A stretch of 64,000 nt of DNA from Marinobacter lipolyticus (GCF_018424605.1 NZ_QTKT01000001.1:1-64000); one strand, 5' to 3'; positions 10,961 to 22,204 are shown, counted from the stretch's first letter. Notes: a model not told the origin generated them from the letters alone. Translations and numbers: made by a program.

Positions 10961-11485
10961 ATGCTGGGAAAGTCTTTGGATCTGGCGACATGGCGGCAGC
11001 TCACGGGTGAACATCCGGGAGTTTGTGATCATCCGGCGGTAAATTACCGGTATCTGGCGTTGGGTCTGTTATCTGCTCGGGTATATACCAGCAACGCTTC
11101 CGAGCTGATCAGCGAGTGCGCGGTACTGGATTTTGACCGTGAGGGTGTTGCGCTGATTCTTCCCGAACCCTGTCTCGCGCCGGAACAGATCGTGAGACTG
11201 TCTTTAGCGCGGAAGCACGGTACCGGGCGAGGCCGGGGGGAGCCAGCCATCGATTTTGTGAGTGGCAACGTACGGTACGTTCATGATGAAGAGGGGGTGC
11301 TTCGCGCCGGGCTTCAGCTGGAATATCCCGCGAGTCGTGAGGATGCCGAGCCTGTCAGGCGCCGGGCTATTGAAATGGAGAGGTACCTCGAACGTCACCG
11401 TTCCGATGCGGAGCGATTGGTCGCCTCCGGTTACACATTGCCCCGTGGGTATCAGCCTGGAGGTCGCACGCGACTCGCAGGTTAA
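10961..11485 (+). CDS. PilZ-like domain protein
   Basis: 174 residues, cytoplasmic, no signal or membrane segment. Residues 40-123 look like a PilZ beta-barrel: [16 protein letters not shown] stands where the D-x-S-x-x-G box of c-di-GMP receptors would be, then strands ending SGNVRYV and AGLQLEY. The Ser of the box is Asp here and no clear RxxxR precedes it, so c-di-GMP binding is doubtful. The ATG follows GGGTGGG by 6 nt. It stands alone, convergent with the fabR-like gene (4-bp overlap of ends). The upstream gap 10730-10960 shows no other gene. Confidence 0.55.
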   Translation: MLGKSLDLATWRQLTGEHPGVCDHPAVNYRYLALGLLSARVYTSNASELISECAVLDFDREGVALILPEPCLAPEQIVRLSLARKHGTGRGRGEPAIDFVSGNVRYVHDEEGVLRAGLQLEYPASREDAEPVRRRAIEMERYLERHRSDAERLVASGYTLPRGYQPGGRTRLAG

Positions 11486-12105
11486 TGCCTGGCTGGTCGG
11501 CTCGCCAACGTCTGGGAGCCCACCAGAATCATCCGCAATTCGGTTTTCAGCTTGGCCTTCAGTTCTTCCCGTTCCTTCGCGGTTGCATCCAGCGCCTCGG
11601 CGCCCTGATTGAACACCAGGGTGACCATAGCTTCGGCGACCAGCCGCGCATCGGCAACCGGTTTGCTTCGCTCTTCCGCAAAGCGTCGCAGATCGTCTGC
11701 CAGCTCGGTGACAAAGTGGTCAATTTCCGCCTTGATGGCTGTCCGGAACGGTTTCGATACACCGGTCCTCTCCCGCAACATCAGCCGGAACAGGTTGGCG
11801 TTGTTGCCCAGGTACTCCATGAAGGTTTCAACTGAGGTGCTGATGGCGCTGCCGTCCCGGGCAATGCGTTTTCTCGCGTGACGCATCAGTTGCCGCAAGG
11901 CGACCCCGCCTTCGTCGACTAGTGCCAGCCCCAGTTCGTCCAGCTCTGCAAAGTGGCGGTAGAAAGAGGTCGGGGCGATGCCGGCTTCACGCGCCACTTC
12001 CCTCAGGCTGAGACTCCCGAACCCGCGATCAGCACTGAGCTGGGCGAGAGCGGCGTCCATCAGGGCGCGGCGGGTCTTCAGTTTTTGCTCGGCTCGGGAC
12101 GACAA
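11482..12105 (-). CDS. fabR: TetR-family repressor, FabR-like
   Basis: 207 residues. FabR represses unsaturated fatty-acid synthesis genes in response to acyl-CoA/ACP. The N-terminal HTH (about 24-48) contains [22 protein letters not shown], nearly identical to E. coli Fab[13 protein letters not shown] and [10 protein letters not shown] continue the match through the ligand domain. The start is TTG at 12105, with GGAG 8 nt upstream; it gives the family N-terminus ([12 protein letters not shown]). The target genes are not in this window. Confidence 0.88.
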   Translation of the reverse strand: MSSRAEQKLKTRRALMDAALAQLSADRGFGSLSLREVAREAGIAPTSFYRHFAELDELGLALVDEGGVALRQLMRHARKRIARDGSAISTSVETFMEYLGNNANLFRLMLRERTGVSKPFRTAIKAEIDHFVTELADDLRRFAEERSKPVADARLVAEAMVTLVFNQGAEALDATAKEREELKAKLKTELRMILVGSQTLASRPARH

Positions 12106-12182
12106 GACAACGGCTCCGATTGCGGTTAGGGCGCACCATTCTATCGGGCTGCAGCCTAGGCGTCACCCATCGTGATCGGAGC

Positions 12183-12211
12183 CTGATTTTCACGCGCATT
12201 GTGTTTATAAT
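12183..12211 (+). promoter_or_regulatory. Probable aspS promoter
   Basis: A perfect TATAAT at 12206-12211 with only a weak -35 (CTGATT, about 12183-12188, spacer 17). It lies 79 nt before the aspS start and within the divergent gap to the fabR-like gene. Confidence 0.5.
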
Positions 12212-12289
12212 GGGCGGCTTTTCCAGTAGTGTCCGCCAAATCCATATTTGCACACATTTATGCACACATCTGAAACAACGGGAACCGGT

Positions 12290-14116
<1,827 letters not shown>

Positions 14117-14135
14117 TCCACCAGAGGAAGCGAAC

Positions 14136-14660
14136 GTGGCGATCATTCTCGGGGTTGATCCGGGTTCCCGAATCACCGGATACGGTATTATCCGGGCGGA
14201 AGGGCGCCACATCGAATACATCGACAGTGGCTGTATCCGGATGGGTGAAAAACCCATGGCGGAACGGCTGCAGGCGATCTTTCATGGCCTCGCCACGCTC
14301 ATTGGGGAGTACCGTCCGCAAGAGTTTGCCATCGAACAGGTTTTCATGGCCCGCAACCCTGACTCGGCACTCAAGCTGGGTCAGGCGCGGGGGGCTGCCA
14401 TCGTCAGTGCCGCCAACAGCGGTCTGCCAGTGCACGAATATTCTGCGCGGCAGGTCAAGCAGGCGGTCGTTGGCAAGGGCGGTGCCGACAAGTCCCAGGT
14501 TCAGCACATGGTGCAGGCGCTTCTTTCTCTCTCCCGTAAACCTCAGGCGGATGCCGCCGACGCGCTCGCCATTGCCCTTTGTCACGCCCATATGAGCCAG
14601 AGCGTTGCCCGGCTCTCAGCGGGCGGCAAGGTTCGCAGCGGGCGGGTCCGACAACAATAA
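14136..14660 (+). CDS. ruvC: Holliday junction resolvase RuvC
   Basis: 174 residues. Homodimeric endonuclease cutting Holliday junctions in the RuvABC resolvasome. The four acidic residues are in place: Asp8 (GVDPGS), Glu67 (AIEQVF), Asp139 and Asp142 (ADAADALA). The start is GTG at 14136, with AGAGGA 7 nt upstream; the longer open frame into aspS is not supported. It is followed by ruvA after 30 bp. Confidence 0.97.
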   Translation: MAIILGVDPGSRITGYGIIRAEGRHIEYIDSGCIRMGEKPMAERLQAIFHGLATLIGEYRPQEFAIEQVFMARNPDSALKLGQARGAAIVSAANSGLPVHEYSARQVKQAVVGKGGADKSQVQHMVQALLSLSRKPQADAADALAIALCHAHMSQSVARLSAGGKVRSGRVRQQ

Positions 14661-14690
14661 CCGGCGCAGCAGCGCCAAAGGAGTAACCCG

Positions 14691-15323
14691 TTGATAGGCC
14701 GAATCAGAGGCACGCTCGTCGAAAAGTCACCGGGTCAGGCGCTGGTTGAATGCGCAGGGCTGGGTTACGAAGTGGATATTCCTTTCACCACCTTCTTCCA
14801 TCTCCCGGAACCGGGCGAGGAAATTACTCTGCATACTCATTTCGCCGTTCGCGAGGACGCCCAGAGCCTTTATGGCTTTGCGTCACGCCTGGATCGCGAT
14901 CTTTTCCGCCTGCTGATCAGGGTTAATGGCGTCGGCCCGAAGCTGGCCGTGGGGATTCTGTCCGGGCTGGACGCGCAGCAGTTCATCCATTGTGTGGAAA
15001 GCCGTGATGCCAATTCGCTGGTCAAGCTGCCGGGTGTGGGCAAAAAAACCGCTGAGCGCCTGCTTATTGAAATGACAGATCGGATAGGGCAACTTGAGGG
15101 TCAGTTCACGCCAGTGTCGTCTGGGGCGACAGATGGAGCGGGTAATGGTCCGGCTTCGCCTACCACGGTTCACGCCCCGAAAGACGAAGCGGAAGCGGCG
15201 CTGATTGCTCTTGGCTACAAGCCGCAGGAGGCCGCGAAGGCGATAAGCAAGGTAGCGGAAGACGGGATGTCCAGCGAGAATCTGATCCGACTGGCACTTC
15301 GCAATATGATTCCCGCCGGATGA
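14691..15323 (+). CDS. ruvA: Holliday junction branch-migration protein RuvA
   Basis: 210 residues. The tetramer binds the four-way junction and loads RuvB. The N-terminal OB fold is MIGRIRGTL...; a double helix-hairpin-helix follows, with VNGVGPKLA (about 78-86) and LPGVGKKTAERL. A flexible linker (about 142-162) precedes the RuvB-contacting domain (EAEAALIALGYKPQEA...). The start is TTG at 14691 with an excellent AAGGAG 7 nt upstream. Confidence 0.97.
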   Translation: MIGRIRGTLVEKSPGQALVECAGLGYEVDIPFTTFFHLPEPGEEITLHTHFAVREDAQSLYGFASRLDRDLFRLLIRVNGVGPKLAVGILSGLDAQQFIHCVESRDANSLVKLPGVGKKTAERLLIEMTDRIGQLEGQFTPVSSGATDGAGNGPASPTTVHAPKDEAEAALIALGYKPQEAAKAISKVAEDGMSSENLIRLALRNMIPAG

Positions 15324-15415
15324 ATATGCCGTAACTTACGACCTGTCTGGCGCCTAATCTGTATAGAGCGTAACGTGACAGCCACAGAGCCGTTTGTACA
15401 ATTGGGTCACCTTTA

Positions 15416-15462
15416 ACCCGAAAACGCTGTACAGGCATGATGTTGGATTCCCTTTTTCGGGT
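15416..15462. repeat. Inverted repeat in the ruvA-ruvB gap
   Basis: ACCCGAAAA (15416-15424) and TTTTCGGGT (15454-15462) form a 9-bp inverted repeat around 29 nt, which includes the short palindrome CTGTACAG. It lies 19 bp before ruvB. It could be an mRNA structure or a regulator site; no LexA-type CTGT-N8-ACAG box was found in the 158-bp gap. Confidence 0.4.
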
Positions 15463-15481
15463 AAAACGTTCAGGTAGAGCG

Positions 15482-16510
15482 ATGATTGAATCTGATCGAC
15501 TGATTTCGGCGCAGGCCGGGCAATACGAGGAAGTTCAGGATCGGGCGATCCGGCCCACGCTGTTATCCGAGTATGTCGGCCAGCCGGCGGTGCGCGAGCA
15601 GATGGACATTTTCATCTCTGCCGCCCGGGGTCGGGACGAGGCGCTGGATCACGTACTGATTTTTGGGCCGCCGGGGCTGGGTAAAACCACACTGGCCAAC
15701 ATCATCGCCAATGAAATGGGCGTGGCCATCAAGACCACGTCGGGGCCGGTGTTGGAGAAGGCGGGCGATTTGGCCGCCATGCTGACGAATCTCGAAGAGG
15801 GCGACGTTCTTTTCATCGACGAGATCCACCGGCTCAGTGCAGCGGTTGAAGAAGTGCTCTATCCAGCCATGGAAGATTACCAGCTGGATATCATGATCGG
15901 GGAAGGGCCGGCAGCCCGGTCCATCAAGCTCGACCTGCCGCCGTTCACCCTGGTGGGCGCCACCACTCGGGCGGGGCTGTTGACATCGCCACTGCGGGAC
16001 CGGTTCGGCATCGTTCAGCGCCTTGAGTTTTATAACACCGCGGACCTGACCAATATCATCCTCCGGTCGGCGCGCCTGTCGTCGGTGGACATAGATGAGG
16101 GCGGCGCCTTTGAAATTGCACGGCGCTCCCGCGGTACGCCCCGGATCGCCAATCGCCTGCTGCGTCGGGTGCGCGATTTTGCCGAGGTGAAGGCCGACGG
16201 ACGCATCAGTGACACCGTAGCCGATCAGGCCCTGAACATGCTGAAAGTGGATGACCAGGGTTTTGATCACATGGATCGCCGACTGTTATTGGCGATGATT
16301 GAGAAATTTGATGGCGGACCCGTCGGCGTTGAGAGTCTGGCGGCAGCCATCAGCGAGGAGCGCGGGACGATCGAGGATGTGCTCGAGCCCTTCCTGATAC
16401 AGCAGGGCTTCATGATCCGCACGCCCCGGGGGCGCATGGTGACATCGAGTGCCTACCAGCATTTTGGTGCCGTGCCGGCCCAGTCAGGTAAGGAGGATCT
16501 CTTTGACTGA
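15482..16510 (+). CDS. ruvB: Holliday junction branch-migration helicase RuvB
   Basis: 342 residues, AAA+ hexameric motor. Walker A is GPPGLGKTT (62-70), Walker B is DEIH (113-116), and sensor 1 lies in [10 protein letters not shown] winged-helix domain at the C-terminus ends [16 protein letters not shown]. The ATG at 15482 gives the family N-terminus MIESDRLIS; the frame is open to an ATG at 15437 but that 15-residue extension is not typical. The 158-bp gap from ruvA is longer than usual. It overlaps ybgC by 8 bp. Confidence 0.97.
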   Translation: MIESDRLISAQAGQYEEVQDRAIRPTLLSEYVGQPAVREQMDIFISAARGRDEALDHVLIFGPPGLGKTTLANIIANEMGVAIKTTSGPVLEKAGDLAAMLTNLEEGDVLFIDEIHRLSAAVEEVLYPAMEDYQLDIMIGEGPAARSIKLDLPPFTLVGATTRAGLLTSPLRDRFGIVQRLEFYNTADLTNIILRSARLSSVDIDEGGAFEIARRSRGTPRIANRLLRRVRDFAEVKADGRISDTVADQALNMLKVDDQGFDHMDRRLLLAMIEKFDGGPVGVESLAAAISEERGTIEDVLEPFLIQQGFMIRTPRGRMVTSSAYQHFGAVPAQSGKEDLFD

Positions 16511-16970
16511 ACGCCGAGGGGAGGAGTTCCGGCTGCCGGTGCGGGTATATATTGAGGATACCGACGCCGGAGGCATCGTTTTCCATGCCAAGTATCTACA
16601 CTACATGGAACGCGCCCGCACCGAGTGGGTCCGTACCTGTGGCGTAGGCCTGCGGGCCGGATTGGCAGACAACGTCAATTATGTGGTGCAGCGACTGTCG
16701 ATCCACTACGCGGTGCCGGCCCGGCTGGACGACCAGTTGCTTGTAACCGCCGAGCCGATCGGGTTTGGCAGGGTGTGGATGGATTTTCGCCAGCGGGTAA
16801 TGCGGGCAGGAGCACAGGCCGGGGAAGAAGCCCTGCTGGCCTCGGCCGATGTTCGGGTAGCCTGCATCGCACTGGATAGCGGACGGCCGAAGCGGCTGCC
16901 GGATAACATGCGTGAACTGCTGGAAGGGGTTCACGAAAACCAACTGAAAACCGGAACAAGCCAGGAGTAA
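16503..16970 (+). CDS. ybgC: Tol-Pal system acyl-CoA thioesterase YbgC
   Basis: 155 residues, hotdog-fold thioesterase at the head of the tol-pal operon. The 4-hydroxybenzoyl-CoA-thioesterase motif is seen as [20 protein letters not shown] (18-37), with catalytic Asp21. The start is TTG at 16503, overlapping ruvB, with a strong AAGGAGG just upstream; the open frame further upstream is ruvB shadow. It is 3 bp from tolQ. Confidence 0.92.
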   Translation: MTERRGEEFRLPVRVYIEDTDAGGIVFHAKYLHYMERARTEWVRTCGVGLRAGLADNVNYVVQRLSIHYAVPARLDDQLLVTAEPIGFGRVWMDFRQRVMRAGAQAGEEALLASADVRVACIALDSGRPKRLPDNMRELLEGVHENQLKTGTSQE

Positions 16971-16973
16971 AAG

Positions 16974-17666
16974 GTGGAGTCAGAAGTTTCTGTTTGGTAT
17001 CTCATCGCCAACGCCGGGGTGCTGGTTCAGCTGGTCATGCTGTTACTGGTTCTGGCTTCCGTGGTTTCCTGGGCGCTGATCTTTCAGCGTTTTCAGGTTT
17101 TCCGCAAAGCCCGCCAGGCGCAGCTCGCGTTCGAAGAGCGGTTCTGGTCGGGTATGGATCTGGGCCAGCTTTATCGGGAGGTGAACAGCGATCCGACACC
17201 CTTCTCGGGCATGGAGTCGCTGTTCCGGGCGGGTTTCAAAGAGTTCTCCCGACTGCGCCAGCAGAGCCGTGATGCCGACGCGGTGATGGAGGGTACCCAA
17301 CGGGCCATGCGGGTGGCGTTCTCCCGCGAACAGGAGCGGCTCGAAGCGTCTTTGCCGTTCCTGGCCACGGTAGGCTCCACCAGCCCATACATCGGCCTTT
17401 TCGGCACCGTCTGGGGCATCATGAATTCGTTCCGCGGGCTGGCGCAGGTTCAACAGGCCACCCTGGCCACAGTTGCGCCGGGCATTTCAGAGGCACTGAT
17501 CGCCACCGCGATGGGCCTGTTCGCGGCGATACCGGCGGTCATTGCCTACAACCGTTTCTCGGCCATGTCGGACGCGCTCCTGAAGAATTACGAAACGTTT
17601 GCCGACGAGTTTTCCAGCATTCTCCATCGCCGCGTTCACAACAGTGAACAGTCAACCGCAGCGTGA
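16974..17666 (+). CDS. tolQ: Tol-Pal proton channel subunit TolQ
   Basis: 230 residues, inner-membrane protein of the MotA/TolQ/ExbB family. With TolR it makes the proton-driven stator that energises TolA. Three membrane segments at about 15-37, 135-157 and 170-192; the second and third carry the conserved VGSTSPYIGLFGTVWGI and EALIATAMGLFAAIPA stretches. The start is GTG at 16974, with AGGAG 6 nt before it. Confidence 0.96.
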   Translation: MESEVSVWYLIANAGVLVQLVMLLLVLASVVSWALIFQRFQVFRKARQAQLAFEERFWSGMDLGQLYREVNSDPTPFSGMESLFRAGFKEFSRLRQQSRDADAVMEGTQRAMRVAFSREQERLEASLPFLATVGSTSPYIGLFGTVWGIMNSFRGLAQVQQATLATVAPGISEALIATAMGLFAAIPAVIAYNRFSAMSDALLKNYETFADEFSSILHRRVHNSEQSTAA

Positions 17667-17706
17667 AATTCATCAGCCAGAATAAAGCGGGCAGGAGTGT
17701 AAAGGC

Positions 17707-18153
17707 ATGAAAGGCATGGGGATGATGCCGGCGAACCGCCGGAAGCCAATGTCAGAGATCAATGTGGTGCCCTACATCGATGTGATGCTGGTGTTGCTGG
17801 TGATCTTTATGGTGACCGCGCCGATGCTCACTCAGGGAGTAAAAGTGGATCTGCCGGAGACAACCTCCGACCCTATACAGTCTGACAAGGATGTGGAGTC
17901 GATTATCGTGTCGGTGGATTCCAACGGGGCGTACTTTCTGGAGATCGGCGACGAAGACAGTGATCCCATGTCCCTTGGCGAGGTGCGGGCCCAGGTCGCA
18001 AAAATTCTGTCCGAACGCAGCAGCCGCGAAATACTGGTCCGCGGAGATGAACACGTAGAGTACGGCACGGTGGTGCGGCTGATGGCAGAGCTTCAGGGTG
18101 CCGGCGCCTCCAGCGTGGGGTTGATTACCGAAGCGCCATCCACCGAAAACTGA
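17707..18153 (+). CDS. tolR: Tol-Pal proton channel subunit TolR
   Basis: 148 residues, one N-terminal membrane helix (about 21-40) and a periplasmic domain. The proton-carrying Asp25 sits in INVVPYIDVMLVLLVIF. The C-terminal half (about 65-142) is the periplasmic dimer domain. The ATG is at 17707, with AGGAG about 10 nt upstream; ATGs further in are less likely because the RRKPMSEINVVPYID motif should keep a short lead. Confidence 0.96.
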   Translation: MKGMGMMPANRRKPMSEINVVPYIDVMLVLLVIFMVTAPMLTQGVKVDLPETTSDPIQSDKDVESIIVSVDSNGAYFLEIGDEDSDPMSLGEVRAQVAKILSERSSREILVRGDEHVEYGTVVRLMAELQGAGASSVGLITEAPSTEN

Positions 18154-18174
18154 GCATAAAGCGGGCAGGTTTTT

Positions 18175-19203
18175 GTGACAGGTCAGGATCGTGATGTAAC
18201 CAGTACCGGGCAGCAACCCTGGAAATCCCCCGTTGCCATGTCACTGCTACTGCACGGGCTTATCGTGGTGGTGGCGCTGACAGGCTGGTCCTGGATCACC
18301 CCGAAAGATGATCCGGCGCCCCGCAGCATTGCGGCTCGTCTGATTACCCAGCAGGAGCCGGAGCCCAGCCGGGTGGTTGAGGAGGTGGATGAGCCGGACC
18401 GGGACGAAGAGCGCCGTCGGGAGCAGGAAGAGCAGCAGCGTCGCGAAGAGGCCGAGCGCAAGGCGGCGGAAGAACAGCGGGCCAGAGAAGAAGCGCAACG
18501 GCTGGAGCAGGAACGGGAGCGTGAGCGCCAGGAAGCGGCAGCGGCCCGGAAGCGAGAAGAGCAGCGGGCGCGAGAGCAAGAGGCTGCGCGCCAGAAGGCG
18601 GAAGCCGAGGCAAAAGAGCGAGAGCGCCAGCGAGCGGAGGAAGAAAAGCGCCGCCAGGAAGAGGCCCGGCGCAAAGCCGAAGAGGAGCGCCGCAAGCAGG
18701 AAGAAGAGCGTCGCCAGCGGGAAGAAGCCGAAAAGCGCAAGCGTGAGGAACAGGCCCGGCGCGAAGCGGAAGAGAAGCGCAAGGCGGCCGAGCGCCGCCT
18801 GAGGGAGCAGCAACTCGAGGCGCTCGCGGAAGAAGCTGACCGCCAGCGCGAGGCTGAAGCCCGGCAACAGCGAGAAGCGGCCGCCGCGAAAGCCCGGGAA
18901 GCGCAAATGATGTCGGAGAGCCAGAAATATCAGGCGTTGATCCGTGAGCGCCTCAGTCAGGCCTGGTATCCGCCGTCGTCGGCAACCGAGGAAATGACCG
19001 CACGGCTCCAGATTACGCTGTTGCCCACGGGCGAATTGCAGTCGGTTAAACTGGTTAGTAGCAGTGGCAATACGGCGTTCGACAACTCGGCGCTGGGAGC
19101 GGTGAAATCATTGAGCCGTTACCCGATCCCCGATGATCGTGCGACGTTCGAGCGTTATTTCCGGCAATTCACGATTGAATTCAATCCACGGCGGTTGCAA
19201 TAA
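18175..19203 (+). CDS. tolA: Tol-Pal coupling protein TolA
   Basis: 342 residues. Spans the periplasm from TolQR to Pal/TolB. One N-terminal membrane helix (about 20-40) with the S-x3-H pattern (SLLLH) used to contact TolQR. Residues about 70-250 form an extremely charged Glu/Arg/Lys/Ala helix (TolAII), longer and richer in Arg than in E. coli. The C-terminal globular domain TolAIII covers about 250-342 (YQALIRERLSQAWYPP... to RRLQ). The start is GTG at 18175. Low-complexity coding here produces many shadow frames. Confidence 0.95.
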   Translation: MTGQDRDVTSTGQQPWKSPVAMSLLLHGLIVVVALTGWSWITPKDDPAPRSIAARLITQQEPEPSRVVEEVDEPDRDEERRREQEEQQRREEAERKAAEEQRAREEAQRLEQERERERQEAAAARKREEQRAREQEAARQKAEAEAKERERQRAEEEKRRQEEARRKAEEERRKQEEERRQREEAEKRKREEQARREAEEKRKAAERRLREQQLEALAEEADRQREAEARQQREAAAAKAREAQMMSESQKYQALIRERLSQAWYPPSSATEEMTARLQITLLPTGELQSVKLVSSSGNTAFDNSALGAVKSLSRYPIPDDRATFERYFRQFTIEFNPRRLQ

Positions 19204-19209
19204 GGATCA

Positions 19210-20547
19210 ATGGGAAAACTGATGACGAATCGCACCAGAACACCCCGCACCCTAAGTGCCTTTTACCTGGTCTGCTCGCTGCTCGTTTGGGCTCTTGTCG
19301 GCAGCACGACAGCACACGCCGAGCTCACCATCCGCATTACCGAAGGCGCCGACGCGGCGATACCGGTGGCGGTGGTGCCTTTCGCGGAGAGCGGCAGTAT
19401 TCCGACCGGTGACAAGATCAGCAGCATCGTGCAGGACGACCTGACCATGACGGGTGAATTCCGCACGCTTGCGCCGGAGAAAATGCTGAGCCTGCCGTCC
19501 AAACGTTCCGAAGTGTATTTCCGGGACTGGCGCCTGCTGGGGCAGCGCTATGTGCTGGTCGGCGAGCTGACGCGCAGTGGTGACCGGGTTCAGGCCCGCT
19601 ACGAGCTGTTTGACGTGAATCGCGAAGAGCGCATTCTTGGCGAGTCTGCCAGTGCCGGGATCAACAGTATGCGGACGTTGGCTCACCACATCAGTGACAA
19701 GGTTTACGAGGCGATCACCGGTGTGCCGGGCGCCTTCTCCACCCGGCTTGCTTACGTTACCCTGCAGCGGTCGGGGAGCGAGGCCCTCTATCGTCTGCAG
19801 GTCAGCGATGTCGATGGCAAGCGAGCCAGTATCCGGCTGGAGAGCGATGAGCCGATTCTTTCTCCGGCCTGGTCGCCGGACGGCAAGAAGCTTGCTTATG
19901 TGTCGTTTGAAACCGGCAGACCGGCGGTATACATCCACGAACTCAGCTCCGGGAATCGCACCCGTATCGCGGAATTCCGCGGCCTGAATTCGGCGCCGGC
20001 CTGGTCCGATGACGGCCGCTCACTCCTGCTGACCCTGTCCAAGGACGGCAACGCCGAAATCTACCGCATGGATATCGCCAGCAAGGATCTCAAGCGCCTG
20101 ACCAATCACTGGTCTATTGATACAGAGGCGAGCTGGGATCATACCGGCAACGGGTTCTTCTTTACGTCGGACCGCTCCGGAGGCCCGCAGATTTATCATA
20201 AGAGCAGCGAAGGCGCTGAACCCCGGCGCATCACCTTCGGCAGCCGCTATAACGCGCGCCCGCGTCCCGATCCTGAAGGAAAGTTCGTCTATTACGTCCA
20301 TCAGCGCAACGGCGCATTCCACATAGCGCGGACCAACCTGAGCAATGGGGAGGAAACCGTTCTGACCCGTACCGAATCCGACGAGTCTCCGAGCGTCGCA
20401 CCCAATGGGCGCATGCTGATCTATGCCACCAAACAAAGTGGCCGCAGTGTGTTAACCGTGATCTCGGCGGACGGCGGCGCAGCATACAGCCTGCCAGCCT
20501 CCGAGGGCGACGTCCGGGAACCGGCGTGGTCGCCGATTCTTCGTTAA
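19210..20547 (+). CDS. tolB: Tol-Pal periplasmic beta-propeller TolB
   Basis: 445 residues, exported by a Sec signal (cleavage near Ala37, AHA|EL). An N-terminal alpha/beta domain (about 38-175) precedes a six-bladed WD40-like propeller with repeated SPAWSPDGKKLAY-type units. It binds Pal and TolA at the cell-division site. The ATG follows AAGGA by 5 nt. TolA ends 6 bp upstream. Confidence 0.96.
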   Translation: MGKLMTNRTRTPRTLSAFYLVCSLLVWALVGSTTAHAELTIRITEGADAAIPVAVVPFAESGSIPTGDKISSIVQDDLTMTGEFRTLAPEKMLSLPSKRSEVYFRDWRLLGQRYVLVGELTRSGDRVQARYELFDVNREERILGESASAGINSMRTLAHHISDKVYEAITGVPGAFSTRLAYVTLQRSGSEALYRLQVSDVDGKRASIRLESDEPILSPAWSPDGKKLAYVSFETGRPAVYIHELSSGNRTRIAEFRGLNSAPAWSDDGRSLLLTLSKDGNAEIYRMDIASKDLKRLTNHWSIDTEASWDHTGNGFFFTSDRSGGPQIYHKSSEGAEPRRITFGSRYNARPRPDPEGKFVYYVHQRNGAFHIARTNLSNGEETVLTRTESDESPSVAPNGRMLIYATKQSGRSVLTVISADGGAAYSLPASEGDVREPAWSPILR

Positions 20548-20551
20548 TCCG

Positions 20552-20570
20552 GAACCATTGACGATGGTTC
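20552..20570 (+). other. Small hairpin between tolB and pal
   Basis: GAACCAT (20552-20558) pairs with ATGGTTC (20564-20570) around 5 nt, without a U-run. It may stabilise or separate the pal-cpoB portion of the transcript; no promoter was recognised in the 75-bp gap. Confidence 0.35.
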
Positions 20571-20622
20571 TCCGTTCAATTCATCTCATCACTAAGCAGT
20601 AAACCAAAAGGAAGGAAGTGTT

Positions 20623-21192
20623 ATGAATATTTCAGCTCATCAGAAAGCGTTTGCAATGGTTCTCTCCCTTGGCTTGGTTGCGGGCTGTAGCTCCACCGGC
20701 GATACCATGGGCGAGGATGAGTACGGTTCTGACGTGCAAGCCGTTGACCAGGACGGCGGCAGCACTGTGTACGGTGGCAGTGAGGACGGCGGTGTATCTT
20801 CTACAGGCCTGACCGATGAGGAGATGCGTGAGCGTGAAGAGCGCGCTGAACAGGAAGCCATGCGCAACATCACCACCTTCTACTTTGATTTCGACACCGC
20901 AGAAATCAAGCCGGAAGCACGGGAAGTGCTGGTTGCCCACGCGCGCTATCTCGAAAGCAACCCGAATCAGCAGGTTCGCCTGGAAGGTCACGGCGATGAG
21001 CGTGGCACCAAGGAATACAACCTGGCCCTTGGTGAGCGTCGTGCCAATGCCGTTGAGCGTTTCCTGATCGTTAATGGTGCTTCCCGTGGACAGCTGGAAA
21101 CCGTAAGCTACGGTGAAGAAAAGCCGGCAGTGATGGGCTCCAATGAGAGCGCATGGGCCCAGAATCGCCGTGTTGAGCTCGTTTTCGAATAA
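20623..21192 (+). CDS. pal: Peptidoglycan-associated lipoprotein Pal
   Basis: 189 residues. Outer-membrane lipoprotein that binds peptidoglycan and TolB/TolA. The lipobox LVAGC puts the lipidated Cys at 22. A flexible Gly/Ser/acidic linker (about 23-70) leads to an OmpA-like domain (about 84-189) with TFYFDFDTAEIKPEA and GHGDERGTKEYNLALGERRA, carrying the diaminopimelate-binding Asp and Arg. The ATG has an AAGGAAGG site. Confidence 0.96.
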   Translation: MNISAHQKAFAMVLSLGLVAGCSSTGDTMGEDEYGSDVQAVDQDGGSTVYGGSEDGGVSSTGLTDEEMREREERAEQEAMRNITTFYFDFDTAEIKPEAREVLVAHARYLESNPNQQVRLEGHGDERGTKEYNLALGERRANAVERFLIVNGASRGQLETVSYGEEKPAVMGSNESAWAQNRRVELVFE

Positions 21193-21214
21193 CAGCTAAC
21201 CACAGGATTTACCC

Positions 21215-21994
21215 ATGAGACAGTCCCTCATGGCGACAGTTGCACTCTCGCTGGCGTTTGCGCCAGCGGGAGGCGCACTGGCGCAATCTTCCACTCCGGT
21301 GTTTCAGGATAACGCCTCCGAAGCACGCCGGAATGCTGGAAGCAGTCAGGCCAACGCCGAGCTGTTTTACATGATTCAGCAACTTCAGGGTGAGGTGCGG
21401 CGACTCCAGGGTGAAGTGGAGGAGCAGCGTAATCTGATTGACCGCCTGACCCGGCAGTCCAGGGATCGATACATCGATCTTGACCAGCGGATACTTGATC
21501 TCTCCGAGAAGGTGTCATCCGGTGCAGGAAGTGCGAATGCGGCGGCAGGCCCGACCTCCACCTCAGCTGCGCAGCCGGAGCCCACGGTTGCGAAAGTCTA
21601 CCGTCAACCGAGTGCAGAAGAGCGGCAGGCCTATGAGCAGATCCAGGATCTGATTCATAAGGACAAGAAATACGACGAAGCCATCAACCGCATTTACGAT
21701 TTTGTTGACACCTATCCGGAAGGCGACCTGTCGGTCAATGCCTATTACTGGCTGGGTGAGGTGTACCTGGTCAAGCCGCAACTGGAGCAGGCCAAACAGG
21801 CCTTTACCATTGTCGCGACCCGGTACGCGGACCACAGGAAAGCTCCGGACGCGGTGTACAAACTGGGTGTGGCGCTTGATCGGCTGGGTGAGAAAAGCGA
21901 AGCAAAAGATCGGATGGAATCGGTCGTTCGCAACTATCCGGATTCCAACGCAGCTTCGCTTGCACAGAAGTATCTGAACTCGGTGGGTAGTTAA
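21215..21994 (+). CDS. cpoB: Cell-division coordinator CpoB (YbgF)
   Basis: 259 residues, periplasmic. Signal peptide of about 23 residues (ALA|QS). A trimerising coiled coil at about 48-92 (LQGEVRRLQGEVEEQRNLID), a Ser/Ala/Thr linker, then TPR repeats (about 130-258). CpoB links PBP1B activity to Tol during constriction. It is the last gene of the tol-pal operon, 22 bp after pal. Confidence 0.93.
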   Translation: MRQSLMATVALSLAFAPAGGALAQSSTPVFQDNASEARRNAGSSQANAELFYMIQQLQGEVRRLQGEVEEQRNLIDRLTRQSRDRYIDLDQRILDLSEKVSSGAGSANAAAGPTSTSAAQPEPTVAKVYRQPSAEERQAYEQIQDLIHKDKKYDEAINRIYDFVDTYPEGDLSVNAYYWLGEVYLVKPQLEQAKQAFTIVATRYADHRKAPDAVYKLGVALDRLGEKSEAKDRMESVVRNYPDSNAASLAQKYLNSVGS

Positions 21995-22036
21995 TAACCG
22001 GTTCCGAAAGAATGTTGAGAAACCTTGAAAAAAGGG

Positions 22037-22064
22037 TTGATCAGCGCCCAAAAATCATTACTAT
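22037..22064 (+). promoter_or_regulatory. Probable promoter of the tRNA-Lys pair
   Basis: TTGATC (22037-22042), 16-nt spacer, TACTAT (22059-22064), then a GC-rich GCGCCTCG discriminator, as at stable-RNA promoters. The predicted start near 22071 lies about 7 nt before the first tRNA. Confidence 0.55.
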
Positions 22065-22077
22065 ATGCGCCTCGTTT

Positions 22078-22153
22078 GGGTCGTTAGCTCAGTTGGTAGA
22101 GCAGTTGGCTTTTAACCAATTGGTCGAAGGTTCGAATCCTTCACGACCCACCA
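22078..22153 (+). tRNA. tRNA-Lys (anticodon TTT), copy 1
   Basis: 76 nt with encoded CCA. The acceptor GGGTCGT pairs with ACGACCC (22143-22149); discriminator A. The anticodon loop CTTTTAA puts TTT at 22111-22113. The T-loop GTTCGAATCC is standard. Confidence 0.98.
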
Positions 22154-22204
22154 AATTTGAAGCATGGCAGCAGGCTGAGTGGCTGCGGTGCTTGGTCCAG
22201 TTTT

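Noticed and set aside
15324..15481. LexA/SOS box before ruvB
   Set aside because: CTGT and ACAG halves are present but at wrong spacings (0 or 15 nt instead of 8).
18390..18910. Repeat-like, purine-rich stretch in tolA
   Set aside because: It is the low-complexity charged helix of TolA, not a DNA repeat array or CRISPR; units are irregular.
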